Assembly (NCBI RefSeq): GCF_000165425.1
Contig: NW_001799400.1
Coordinates: 62,001 to 126,000, forward strand
Reading direction: 5' to 3'
DNA: 64,000 nt
DNA from: Paramecium tetraurelia
Lineage: Eukaryota > Ciliophora > Oligohymenophorea > Peniculida > Parameciidae
Below are positions 47,407-61,800 of the stretch, in pieces. The notes under the pieces are model-generated. The model saw only the letters and a list, made by a program, of their open reading frames with translations, was not told the origin of the DNA and searched no databases. Within the stretch, counting starts at the first letter, position 1, and every line of letters begins with the position of its first letter. Both the position numbers and the translations under genes were made by a program.

Positions 47407-47868
47407 TCAACTATATCTGCAGACTGGGCATTCTAAACTTTTTTTTTGCCATTCTTCTAGACATCCTTAATGAAATACATGGCAACATTATAGAATTCCT
47501 TTTTGATCAGCTGGTCCAATTTCTACTAAGCAAATTGGGCATTCTTGAGCCTTGTAGGATTAATAAGAGTCAGCAACCTGCTTCAATGGGCAATCTGAGT
47601 AATGGTCCTCTTTAAATTTCTAAAATATTTTCTCTTTGCAAAATTCACAAACACCATCTTCTGTATCTTACAAAGCATAAGCCTTGCAATTCTATTAATG
47701 ATTCTGCATAAATTTCTCCAATACGCTCTCTCCACAATATCGACAATCGACTTACAAGCTCTCCTAAAGACAACTTTCCAAATGATCAGAAAGGAAACAA
47801 TAAGGATAGTGTTCTGCACAATTACTGCATGGATATAGTCTCATATCCTCATTCTATACCTAATCCAT
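47407..47868 (-). CDS. RING-H2 zinc-finger protein (probable E3 ubiquitin ligase)
   Basis: A single exon of 153 aa. The C-terminus is a textbook RING-H2: CPIC, then CCHVFHQGC, then CPVC (C-x2-C...C-x-H-x2-H-x2-C...C-x2-C), beginning ECPICLVEIGPADQKG. Three C-x2-C...H-x3-C TRAF-type fingers precede it (PCSNCAEHYPYCFLSDHLES, DCRYCGESVLEKFMQNH, VCEFCKEKIFQKFKEDH). The arrangement of small finger repeats plus RING suits an E3 ligase, but the substrate is unknown. Its start lies 16 bp from the start of the divergent gene at 47885. Confidence 0.9.
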
Positions 47869-47884
47869 TGAATTAATTTTAATA

Positions 47885-49044
47885 ATGTCTGATATATATT
47901 CTAATATAAATTCCTAGCTACATTCCAATTAGAATTTATCTCTTTACGCAAGGCATTAAAAAGAGGCAAGAATAGAGCATTCAAAGTTGACCCCTGAAGA
48001 ATAAAAAGAAAAATTGCTTCAAGTTTTTAATAACCGACCACCCGTATTTTCAGATGAAGCCAAAGTACCTCCAAAACAGATCACAGCCACTCAAGGATCA
48101 CAAAGATAGAAATTGCAAATGGGAATTATTAATCCAATACACTAATTTGAAGACCCGAGAGTCATTAAAAATGAAGCTAAATAAAAGGAGTAGGAATGGT
48201 ATGCTTAAAGGATGAAATAAAAGTAGAGACCTAAACCAGAGGATCCACTAGTTGAACCTCAAGCAGATTTGGTGTTGTAGGCAAACAAAATTGACTTGAA
48301 GTAAGATTTATTTCAAATTAAGACCTCCTCCCATGTTAGAGAAAGAGAAGCCATTAATGTAAGAGCATCTAGCTAATCCTTATATTTATATAAAGAAGAT
48401 TTTCAAAAAGAATTCAGTCGAATCTTAGATGAAACACCCAGATATTTGGGATAAGAGCACTCATGTCGAATCTTTGAGAATCAACAAAGTAATGAAATAG
48501 GAGGGAAAGAAGAGACCTTAATCTGCAAAAGTGATTCAATAGTAACAAGTACCACCATAGGATAAACAGAAGGAAAAACTGAATAAAAAAGAAAGAGAAG
48601 ATTTTTATTTGAAAAATCTAGTAAGAATAGTGTATTATAGTAGAAAATGAAAGAATTTCTATTCAAATTTTTTAAGACGATCAACCATCTGCTCAAGGCT
48701 AGGAAATATAATAAAATTATTTATAAAGGAGATCAATAGAATTATGATTTGAGCACTTTATTCAATTTATGGGCAGAGCATAAGAAATTCAATTTCAAAT
48801 CCAATCCTGAGAAATATAGTATTAAGTTTCAATATAATAATTAGTTACAAAGGAATAATTTGTGGACTTTTTGTTATTGATTGGACTTGATCCGGACAGA
48901 TCTCATGAGGCTGAACGATTTTTTGATTATTGTCATGATGATGTTGTTAAGGCACCTGGAATTGCTCAATAGGAATAAAGTACTTAAGCTTAGCAAGACT
49001 CTAAGTGGTTCAGATTATTTAAGGGATTGAAAAATAAATTTTGA
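47885..49044 (+). CDS. hypothetical protein, C-terminal EF-hand-like segment
   Basis: About 377 aa with one 26-nt intron (48819-48844). The N-terminal 250 residues are Gln/Lys/Glu/Pro-rich and look disordered (LTPEEQKEKLLQVFNNRPP, QRMKQKQRPKPEDPL). The C-terminal 120 residues are more ordered (FLFKFFKTINHLLKARKYN, TKEQFVDFLLLIGLDPDR, SHEAERFFDYC), where QFVDFLLLIGLDPD hints at a degenerate EF-hand. No family recognised. Divergent with the RING gene (16 bp between starts) and convergent with uS17. Confidence 0.7.
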
Positions 49045-49088
49045 AGAAAATTATCAATTTTTATATAATGTACTATTGATTTATTAAA

Positions 49089-49623
49089 TCAAAACAAAAC
49101 AAATTGCTTTCTAACGTTACCAATAATTTCATTAGGGATGACTTTCAATACATTGAATCTAACAGTTTTTGATAAGGGTCTGAATTAAATCTATGAATTG
49201 AATACCTGCATTATCCGCAAACAACAATATCACCTTCCTTGACTGGTCCAAAAGCTGGTGAGATGTGGACTGGAACATTTCTATGTCTCTTTTCATATCT
49301 ATTGTATTTGGCAACATAATGTAAATAATCTCTTCTGATAATAATTGTTCTGGTCATTTTGGTTGAGATGACAATTCCTCTGTTTTGATAGTTTAATTAA
49401 TATCATACTTTAAGATGGCTCCTCTGACACTGACATTTCCTGTGAATGGACACTTCTTATCAACGTAATGTCCTTCAATTGCTTCCTTTGGTACTTTGAA
49501 TCCGAGTCCAACTTCTTTCCAATATCTAACTCCTTTTGTTGTTTTCTTGGCCAAAAGTTTTTTTGAGTTTTAGAAGATGCCTTCTTGCTTTTGGAATGCT
49601 CTTTATGTCTAGACGTCTGCCAT
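49089..49623 (-). CDS. RPS11: ribosomal protein uS17 (RPS11)
   Basis: 159 aa, the usual length, after two introns (49380-49408, 29 nt; 49180-49205, 26 nt). It matches uS17 along its length: [94 protein letters not shown] and [20 protein letters not shown]. uS17 binds 18S rRNA early in small-subunit assembly. The final residues after FNVLKV differ from animals. Confidence 0.97.
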
Positions 49624-49729
49624 TATATATTTTTTTAAAAAAGATATAAATTTTAATGTAATAATAAGGAAATGAATTTGAACAAAAAAACAGATTAAAT
49701 TTGCTTGAAAAAAAAAAACCAATCCAAAA

Positions 49730-52244
<2,515 letters not shown>

Positions 52245-52893
52245 TTGATTTAATTTATTTTAATAAATAACAAAACTTTACGTACCAACTTTGCCACAAT
52301 TTATACTTTTGGCGCAAAAAACAAATTATTTTAGATTTTCTGAATTAATTCTTATTTGGTACTTGTGAACTTGATCTCAATTGATGATAAGTTGGAAGGA
52401 AAGGAAGTGTTGTCAAAATATTTATAAGTGGCAAATAATATGAAAAATATAAAGAATACTTAAATCAACCGAATTTTAAATTACGTTTCACATTTTAAGT
52501 AAAATTAAACATGATTCTGCTTGTGAATGGATACATTAATCATATGCGTGATTCTTTTAAGATTGAAGCAGAATTATCAAAATTTGCTCTGTCAATTGAG
52601 AATTTGGAGATGAAGTTAACAGCAATTCTGATTGGATTATGTGAGGGACAGTATTGTTGTATTCTTATGGGTTGAGTTGTTTTGTAATTTTTTGAAAGGA
52701 AATTTGATTAATAGGACAGAATTATTTAATAAAAAATTTATAATTATGTTTATAGGTACTTTTATTAGTTCACGTTATAATTCAAGTGATTTGACGTAGA
52801 TATTTATATTATCCTATTGATCAGAGTTTATAAAGATAGTTGATATCCAGATTTAAATGATTGTGTTGTTTTAATATTAAAAAAATAAATTTA
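52245..52893. other. intergenic region between divergent MCM3 and HECT genes
   Basis: About 650 bp, AT-rich, carrying the promoters of two divergent genes. It contains one short ORF listed separately; otherwise I see no RNA gene, repeat or conserved motif. Confidence 0.5.
52511..52675 (+). CDS. possible small ORF, 54 aa
   Basis: ATG to TGA, starting MILLVNGYINHMRDSF and ending CEGQYCCILMG. The residue mix is more protein-like than the surrounding AT-rich DNA (several Glu, Cys and Gly). It has no recognised domain or intron and could equally be chance. Confidence 0.3.
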   Translation: MILLVNGYINHMRDSFKIEAELSKFALSIENLEMKLTAILIGLCEGQYCCILMG

Positions 52894-55800
52894 ATGAGTT
52901 TTCCGCAACATATTCCGAGCACATCACTTAGTTTTTTAGATCCGAGTTTATTGATTGAGAATTTGGATTGGTTATATTTGTTGTCGATGAAAGAGACAGA
53001 TGGACTATCAGAAAAGTCTTTAAGTAGGGGTGAAGAAGTTTCTGGGTTTGATGCCTATCTGGAGCAAGTAGACTTCACGAGATCGGCGTATATTAAATTG
53101 AGGTAGTGAAGTATCGTAAATAGAGTAGATAGGATTATTTTAATTTGATATAACATTCATCTCGACATTTGACGGAGAGTCTCTTGAACTCTAGGAATGA
53201 ATACTTTAGTCGTGCTAGTATGATGCTGAATAAGATCAACAAGAGCAAAATGGAGAGACCCATTGTAATGGCATAATGTAAGAAGAAGAATCTGTAATTT
53301 TAGATCACGAGTGCGGATACGAAGTGTTTAAATAGTGTTAAGGAGTAACAAGTTGTTCTGCATTGTAATCGAATCCAACAAGATGGCCTTGGGGATTGGA
53401 GGATTTTCACAAATCATTATGCAAATAAGAGCTATTGTCTCTCTTTTATGAGCCAGATTACTCAAGACAGAGCATCGATAAGAATTTGCAGAGATTAGTA
53501 AAGGAGATGGATCATAAACAATTGTCAAAGATCTTGATCGATTATGCATTGAGAGTCGGAACGTTTAAGTCGATGTTGAGTCTTTGCGATTTAAATATAA
53601 GAGAAATTATAAAGTTACCGAGATTGCAATAAAAGAGTCGTCACTTACATTATATGAGATCCCTGTGCGATCAAGGAGGATTCACGATTACCTAATTACA
53701 GCAATTCACTAAGTTAAATTACCATCAAATGACAATGACATCCTCTTAGTGTTACTTGTACATCTTGGTGAGTTCCCCAGTGGGTGGAATGTACAAGGTG
53801 GGCACAGGAGAATGTGGAACTATAGCTGGTAAGATATATCTACATCAACCACTAAAGAAGCAAGACGATGTCCAATGGGTGTTCCTGCAGAATAAGTTAT
53901 ATCTGAAACAGCAGAATGGAACTTTGGATATCATTTGTCCTGAGACATTTCAGACTCTGAGTCAAATGACTCTCCATTGTCCAGAACTATTTCAACACCC
54001 TCAAATGTAGGCGATAAACAAGAATTACCCATTGATTACAGACGGAGAGAAATTATTCATAATTGGAAGAAAACTAAATATTACTAAGGTGGAAGGAGCA
54101 CCAGCCAAAGTTATTAAAGAACCAGCAGCTTCCACTTCTAGAGCATAAAAGAAGAAAGAGGCTGAACAACAACCACCTGATAACACAATCAAGATTATGG
54201 ATTTCATTCTGTTTGAATTCGATTTGAACAAACCAACAGGAAATGTATAAAATGAAGAAGAATCTGATAAGAAACTATTGGCTGAGTTATTTGAGTCATT
54301 CCAAGGATATTTCAGCAAGGCAGAGATTAGCAAGGCATTGAATCTGAATAAAAATGATATGTAAAATGCTGCCCAATGGTTGGTTGAAGAAGGGGAGAAG
54401 GAAAGAAATAAAACTACCGTTTCTGTTTCAAAATAAACCTTACTTTGCTAAGCTGAAATCACTACTGACATCTCAGCAAAATAAGTCAAGAGCAGTGCTG
54501 ACATTGGATGTAAGGAGGGATCCATCCTATAACCATAAATCATTAGTAATATCATTTGGACTATGGATAAAAGATATGTGACTGCCTATTTTGAATTTGG
54601 AGTTAAGATTTTTTCCAAGGATCCAGCTGATGAAAAAGAACTCGATCAAGCTAAAGATGAATTCAATCTCAGAGATCACTACACAACCAAAAAACCCTCA
54701 GCCTCAAATTTGACTCTTAAGGGTACTTATATCACAACAGTCAATAAATACCTCAACGAATTCTATTAGAATCCCAATTATATTGTGTCTTATGAACACA
54801 ACACAAAAAGGTTCTATGTGATGCACATTCAATGGAATTCCACAGACTTATAGTTTCCTGCCTTAGTGACCATCGGATCTGATTTTATACATAGACCCTT
54901 AAATCTCAACTTGGCTCAAGCTACCACCTTTGATGAAGAAGTAGTTAACTTCCTACTACAATAATAAGAATAACGCTATGATTAAGAATGGAGATTGAAT
55001 GATTGGTATGTTGCATATCAAATAATGCTCAAGAATTTAAGAAACCTCACTGAGCGTTTCTCAGAGGAGGATCTCAAGAAAATACAAAATGAAAAATCCA
55101 AGTATAGTTACCGATTAAACAAACTGCTACTTTCAATTGATAATTCAAGAAGCGAAGTGGAGATTAGAAAGGTTTATGCCTTTTGTGTAGAGGGTACATT
55201 TGAGGAGTTGAAACAGATTTGGTCATTGTTCAAGAAGTTCCATAAGATTCAATACCTTCAACTGTTACAATATTGGGTTTAGTATAGCGAATTGTCAATC
55301 TTGTTGAATGTTGGAGTGCATGATTTATTGAAGGAGATAGGAGAGTATCTGATTTAAAATTGGCAAAGTGATTTACAAAGGAACATCTTCATCAAAGGTT
55401 GGACACTCTTTATGTGTTCAAATTCACTCTAGTTGCAGTATCTGAAAATGGGAGACAATCAATTGTTACAACAAATTATATCTACATATTCGAGCATTCA
55501 ACCAGAGACAGAATCTGCTATATTAAAATTGAAATCCAAAAATGCTAATTTGGATGGAGATTTCAAATCATGCATCCACAAAAAAGGGACATAGCATTTT
55601 CTAATTGAACCATTGCCCAGATTGTTAATTGATGCAGTTTAGAGTTCAAAATTATTCAAGAAGGTGTACAGTAAAGGCTACTTCGTGGATTGTGACATCT
55701 CCCAAATAAATCAACAATTCTGGGTATTGGCAAAGGAATGGGCAACTCAATCTGATTTAACCAAATGGCAATTCTTAAACATGGTATTCAATATGGCATT

Positions 55801-58800
55801 TAATGATAATAGTGAATGGGAAGTGTAACATAAATTAGCATTCAACATATTGCAAGTCTTCGAATTGGGAATAACCAACAAAGAAGTCAAAGAACTAATA
55901 ATCAAACACAATTTTCTGACTCATTTCTTGCTGTAATTATTCTTATCCCCTGTCCTTCAATGTCCCATTGATTGTAGTCTCTTGTCCAGTTTGATGTAGA
56001 TCAACCAAAACATTGAATTACCTACAACTCCCTCGAGAACCCAAGGCATCGATCCCATTGGATACAAAGTGTTCGAGACTAGTCACCCTTATGAACGATA
56101 GAAGGTGTAGACTTTTGAGGATACCTACTTCCCAGGTGCATTGGCCTTGGCTGTGGAATTTGATCCAAGATGCTCAAGTGATTAAGCCCATGATTTCTTA
56201 ACAATTAATTCTTGGTACTCTCCTCATAGTGGACCCTTTGGATAGTAATCAAAATTGAAGGATCCAATGGGAGTGTCATATAGAATTTCAGGTAAATTAA
56301 GTACTAAACGACCCATTCTGATGCTTGGCAATGTGATTCAAGCTGACTTCAGTCCAAGTGGATAAGTCAGAAATGAGCATTCACTTAATCGATGGGGATT
56401 CAAAATTACCATTCGTCCAGTGTATGGAGACACATATCATGTGAGCAATGTTTTACATATGGTAATTCTGGAGAACATTTAATCCTTATTGGGATTCAAT
56501 GAGAACAGAACAGCCAATGAAGAAAGCAATTAGCTTCTCTTGAAATGGAATATTCTGAAAAATGGGAGATCTGGATTCCAATTCGACAAACATCTTATTA
56601 AAGTCTTAGGGTAGTTGTCGATCTCTAGTATGTCTTATGATGATGCCACACTATTACATGAAAATGCAGGAGCCAATCCTCAACTCAAGAATAAATATCA
56701 ACAATTGAAAGGAGATCTCATTACCATTAATTACAAGGCGAGAGAAATCCAAAAAACAAATATCGACCTTCTCCAATTGTCTCAATAATAAAATAAGTAT
56801 CTTCAGTAGATCTTGGATAAGAAGGGAGAGTTCTATAAAGTTATTTCAGCCATTGTGAGCCAATTCACCGATTCATTTCAATACAGAACTGCAAAATAAA
56901 AGTCAGCCATGAAAGCACACATCGAGGAATTCAAATAAATCGAGATGCTCGTCATTTTAGTCACTTTATATCACAGTGGATTATTGGATGAAATCAATCT
57001 ATTGAATTTAGAACATCATATCGACATGTTGCAAGAGGCTAGAAACGATGTCATTAATTACATGCTCAAAGAAGTGGAAACTATGATTGAATACTAATAG
57101 AATTATGAGGGAATGTCATTGCAAGCCACAGAAATGATGGAATAATAGAAGTTGACACAAATCAATGAGAAAATCGAAAATACTCTTTGGGATATGCTCC
57201 AAAAGAGATTGGAAGGTAATAGCGAAATGATTTATAAAATATGCACCTAACAAAATTTAACAATAATTGAAAACAATCCCAATCTATCCTTAAGATAGAT
57301 CTTTAATAATATTTTGGCTAAAATCAGAGAATCAAAATTAGATCTAGTCAATCCATACTAACATATTGTGTAAGTTATCAAAAAGAGAATCTTGATCCTA
57401 TTCAACATCAGTAATGTATAATTGGTGGGTTAATAATAGATGATTTAAATTAAATCCTAGTAATCTATTGACTCTGGAAGCATTAAATAATTAAAACCAC
57501 TTGGAATCGAGAGATCACTATCTCATTAGATTGATGACAAGAACATTGACAGCTAGAAATTGTTGAAGTTCAGACAATGGCTAGATAGTTATTAAAAATG
57601 GAAAGTACTACATAATGTGAATTTAAATCAAATTTCTGCTGAATCTTTAGATATCCCTCCGGTGAAGTCTGTCATACTCTTTCTATAATAGAATGTCAAT
57701 GAATCACTAATCTAGGTTATGGACTTACATAATAGAAGATGCATAAGAAGAATTGCTTCTCTGAAATTTCTCAATGAATTCCAAGGTTAGAGTGGAGGCA
57801 TCTTATGTCAAGATGTCATGAACTATAAGATAGAGTTTGCCAGCTCGAACATCAAAGAAATACTCTTATAAGAAGTAGTCAAAAGATTAAATTATCTTAT
57901 GTAATCCATTAAAAATGATTATGCCACATATTTAAATTAAGCAATCACACAGCAAATCGATGGAACCTTGCTCGAATAATTAAAAGTCATCTGTATGACT
58001 CTATGTGAAATCAACCAATTATTTTAAGTAGACAATAACATCCTTTGGAAAAGCAGAGAACACGATTACAACCCTCATTTTAATCCGATATTCAAATAAT
58101 TCCTAAATAACATCATCATAACCGGATTATTAAGTTTGGCATTTGTAAATTTGGATCAACAGTATTAATCTGTTGCCCTATTGAGTTAAAATATTTTAAA
58201 CAATGTTAAGGAGACTTTGTACATAATAACCGATAATTTAATGACTGATGATATTCTTTAATAATTAATATAAATATTGTCATAAGAATTGGGAATAAAC
58301 TTACAGGGAGATGAAATTAATTGTAGATTACTGACCAAATTATACGATTTAATAGGAGTGAAGAGAGTAAATTTCTTACTGACAAATATCTTGGATTGTT
58401 TGATGATTCATTAAAATCAAGAAGTTCCTCCATCATTAGTGAAATTGATTTTCTACATCTTACACCATACTAATACTCCATCCACAATGAGATTAGCTAT
58501 TAGAATTTCAAAATACTTTAGTGGTATGAAACTTAATTAGATCAAGTACACTCCAAAATATCTGTGGATGTATTATGAGAATTGCAATTAGTAATAAATT
58601 AAGGTCTTATAGGAAAATAAGGAGTAATGTTTCAGTGAGGTCTTAATCGAAAGGGTAGGACATATGGTGTGTTAGGATGAGGTTACTGATAATTAAAATA
58701 TTAATACTCTGTTATAGAATGAATTGGTGAATGTGTAAAAAAAGATGATTACTTCATCAAACACCAGTTCTGATTAGAATAGTAGTCAATAGTATAGAGT

Positions 58801-61800
58801 GATATTACACTTGTGTTAGGAGGAAGAAATATCTATTTTATTGAAAATCCTCTATTGGTGGGAAGAGCAATTTCCAAGTTTGAAATTGAAGTTGCCTTAA
58901 ACCTATTAGGAATATCTAGAAATGAAGGAGAAGGAGAAAAAGAGAGAAGAACAGAAGACTCAATAATAGGAAGTAATTGCTTAATAAACAGAATTTCAAT
59001 CATAAAGACAACAATAACAATAGCAATATAAACTATTGGAGAGAGTCTTAATGACTTAGCCAGAAATCCAATAAAAGGATTATTTGCTGGGTTGGGGATT
59101 CAATTATAGCAATTTGTATAGTGATATGAAGAGTGGACCATCTGATAATAAAAAGCATTCATCTGGCAGAGTGAAGAAATAGATAAAGAAGTATTGGAGA
59201 CCTTTGAATTTCTAAGAATTGGAAAGATTGTATGAGGAATTATATAAATAAAATGAAGACATCAAATCATTTCCAGATGAACAAGCATTCTTGAGATAGA
59301 AAAACTTTATAACAAGAATACATTCCCATATTAAGGAGATAAAGAATTATGGAAGTTTATTAACAGTCTATGGATGCATCCCATTTAGTGAAATATTTAC
59401 TATTCAAAAGGCTTAAGTTTTAATAGAGCTTATTTAATCAGCATTGAATGGAACCTTGCCCAACATACCAATGAATGATTTATCTGAAGAATTCAAAAAC
59501 AAGGCTGATCCAAATAAGTACATTCTCTTAGGAGCAATCAAGGAAGTTGCACCTCCGAAGGGTAAATCATAACCACAAAAAGCACCTGCCCAAATTCAAC
59601 CATAACCGACAAGTGGTAAATCATAGATGACTGTTAGTGTTTGTGATGTCTACACTTTCTAGTCTTTTGAGTTTAGAATGGATTACATTACCTTGTTACC
59701 CTATGGGAATACGAGTGTCAATTTTTACAATGAAATAAATCGAAGTTCCTCCTTCACATAATAAATAGTAAATGGGCAAATCGTTGGCCAGTTGATTTAT
59801 GAACTTAGTCAATTATTGAGTCATTAACAGATAGACATTAATAGGGAGAACAAATATTACAAACTTGGATACACTACTATCCTATCATAACAATTGATTC
59901 AGATAGCTCCAGGAATCCCGGTTTAAATTAAGAAACACAAGTCATATGATAAATAATATGTTGTGTCTGGAGGAGACTATTGTGGATAGAAAGAATTGAG
60001 ATTACTATCTAATAATGATGATAAACTGAACTTGCAGGTTGTAAATTTAGATGAAATCGAACTAATACAATAAGAGATCCCTTAATTGATAACTCAAGAA
60101 CAGATACTAGATTTAATAGACAAAGAGAGTGATAAATTTATCTTGAGAAATCTCTTCATTATTGCAAGTAGGTTGGAATGGAAGGGATACAATGTAGAGA
60201 GAATTGTAAATAAAATATTAAATTTGGCCACTCTCTATTAAGGAGATAACAAATTTAACCAAGCATGGGAAAGATTAATTGATAGCAAATTGTCACCTAA
60301 TTATTTCTTCCCCATAGAAATCCCTAAGATCATAAAATTCTTATAATAACCATAGTAGGTTGAATAAGAAGATTACAAGATCGAACCTTTTGTGGAAAAC
60401 GTGGATAATACAATTATAGTTGGCAGCACTTACATGTAGTCATTGCCTGAGGCTTGCATAGTTTCAAATGAGTTGAAATTAGTTCAATATTGGGAGAAGA
60501 ACATATTACCTAAAATATATGATTATGTTAAAGGTTCTTTGAAACCATATGAGATAGAGGACTTCTTTGAATAAATTAGATAACAACTGAGAAAAGGAGA
60601 ACAAAACAAAGCCTTGGAAATAGCCTACATTGTATGTGATCAGAGAATGCCAAATGGTGTTATTATACCTGAGTCTAACCACGACTGGAGTACATTAACA
60701 ATTGAAGAAGTCCAAGCTGGACAATATGTTCTTTGTAGACTCATTGATAAAACATCAGAATAGTTATACTCAAAGGAATACTTACATTACAAGAAGTAAG
60801 GTCAAACCTTCATTTGTGGATAAATCATTGGCGTTGATTAAAGATCATCTTCCATATTTATTACACATATGGATATCAACAATTCACAACTCTATGCTAC
60901 TTGGTTCCCTGTCAGTGCACTCAAATAGGTTTAATTGTATATTCCTCCAAATGCTAATGCATATCAATAGGAGACAATCTTAAAAGAATACAATAGGGAA
61001 TTAGACTTAGAACTCAGCAAATAGGCCAGATAATTGTACATTTTGTTAAGTCAAACTATCAATGTCGACCCTATCATCTATTTGTAATTGGCTATGCAAT
61101 TTGAAGGTTCATGCATTAATGGCTGGCTTACTGAATAATTGATCGATGACAATACGAAGATAAATCAGAAATTAAATCAATTTTTGTAGAACCCTGAATT
61201 AATATTCGGTTGGTTGTCTAAGTCTTTTGAATAAATTCATCAATTTGTAAATAAAAACAAATTATTTTTGGATTTATTCAAATCTCATAAGAAACCTCTA
61301 GAACTCAATTCTGACTTAGACATTGCTGGTTTGGCTATCGTATTCAACAATGATGCAACTCTATGCACTTGTTCTGGCATAAATTTCTATAAAGATCGAT
61401 TGGGAATCAACGACTTTTATACGATCAGCAGTGGCAAAGAGACAAGAGGCAGACTATCTCCAATCATATTAAATTAAAAGAATGTTTATTGTGAGTATTA
61501 TTTCAATGGAGAAGCCTTGCCAATCTACCAATAGAAATAGTGCGTATCTCGGTTACCTTGTGTTGTCTATAAAATTCCTACTCTGTGGAATACAGTCTGC
61601 TATGTAATTGATTAGATGAGCACCATTTTCATTAAAAACAAAGATATTCCAAATATAAAGAGCATCAATAATCTATTGGAAAAAGTGTATGAACAACAAC
61701 CACATATTCTAAATCAATCTATAATAAAATTACTAATTAGGAATATTCGCAAATTGTAATCAATTTCTAATGAAACCTTGACTGATGATTTACTATCACA

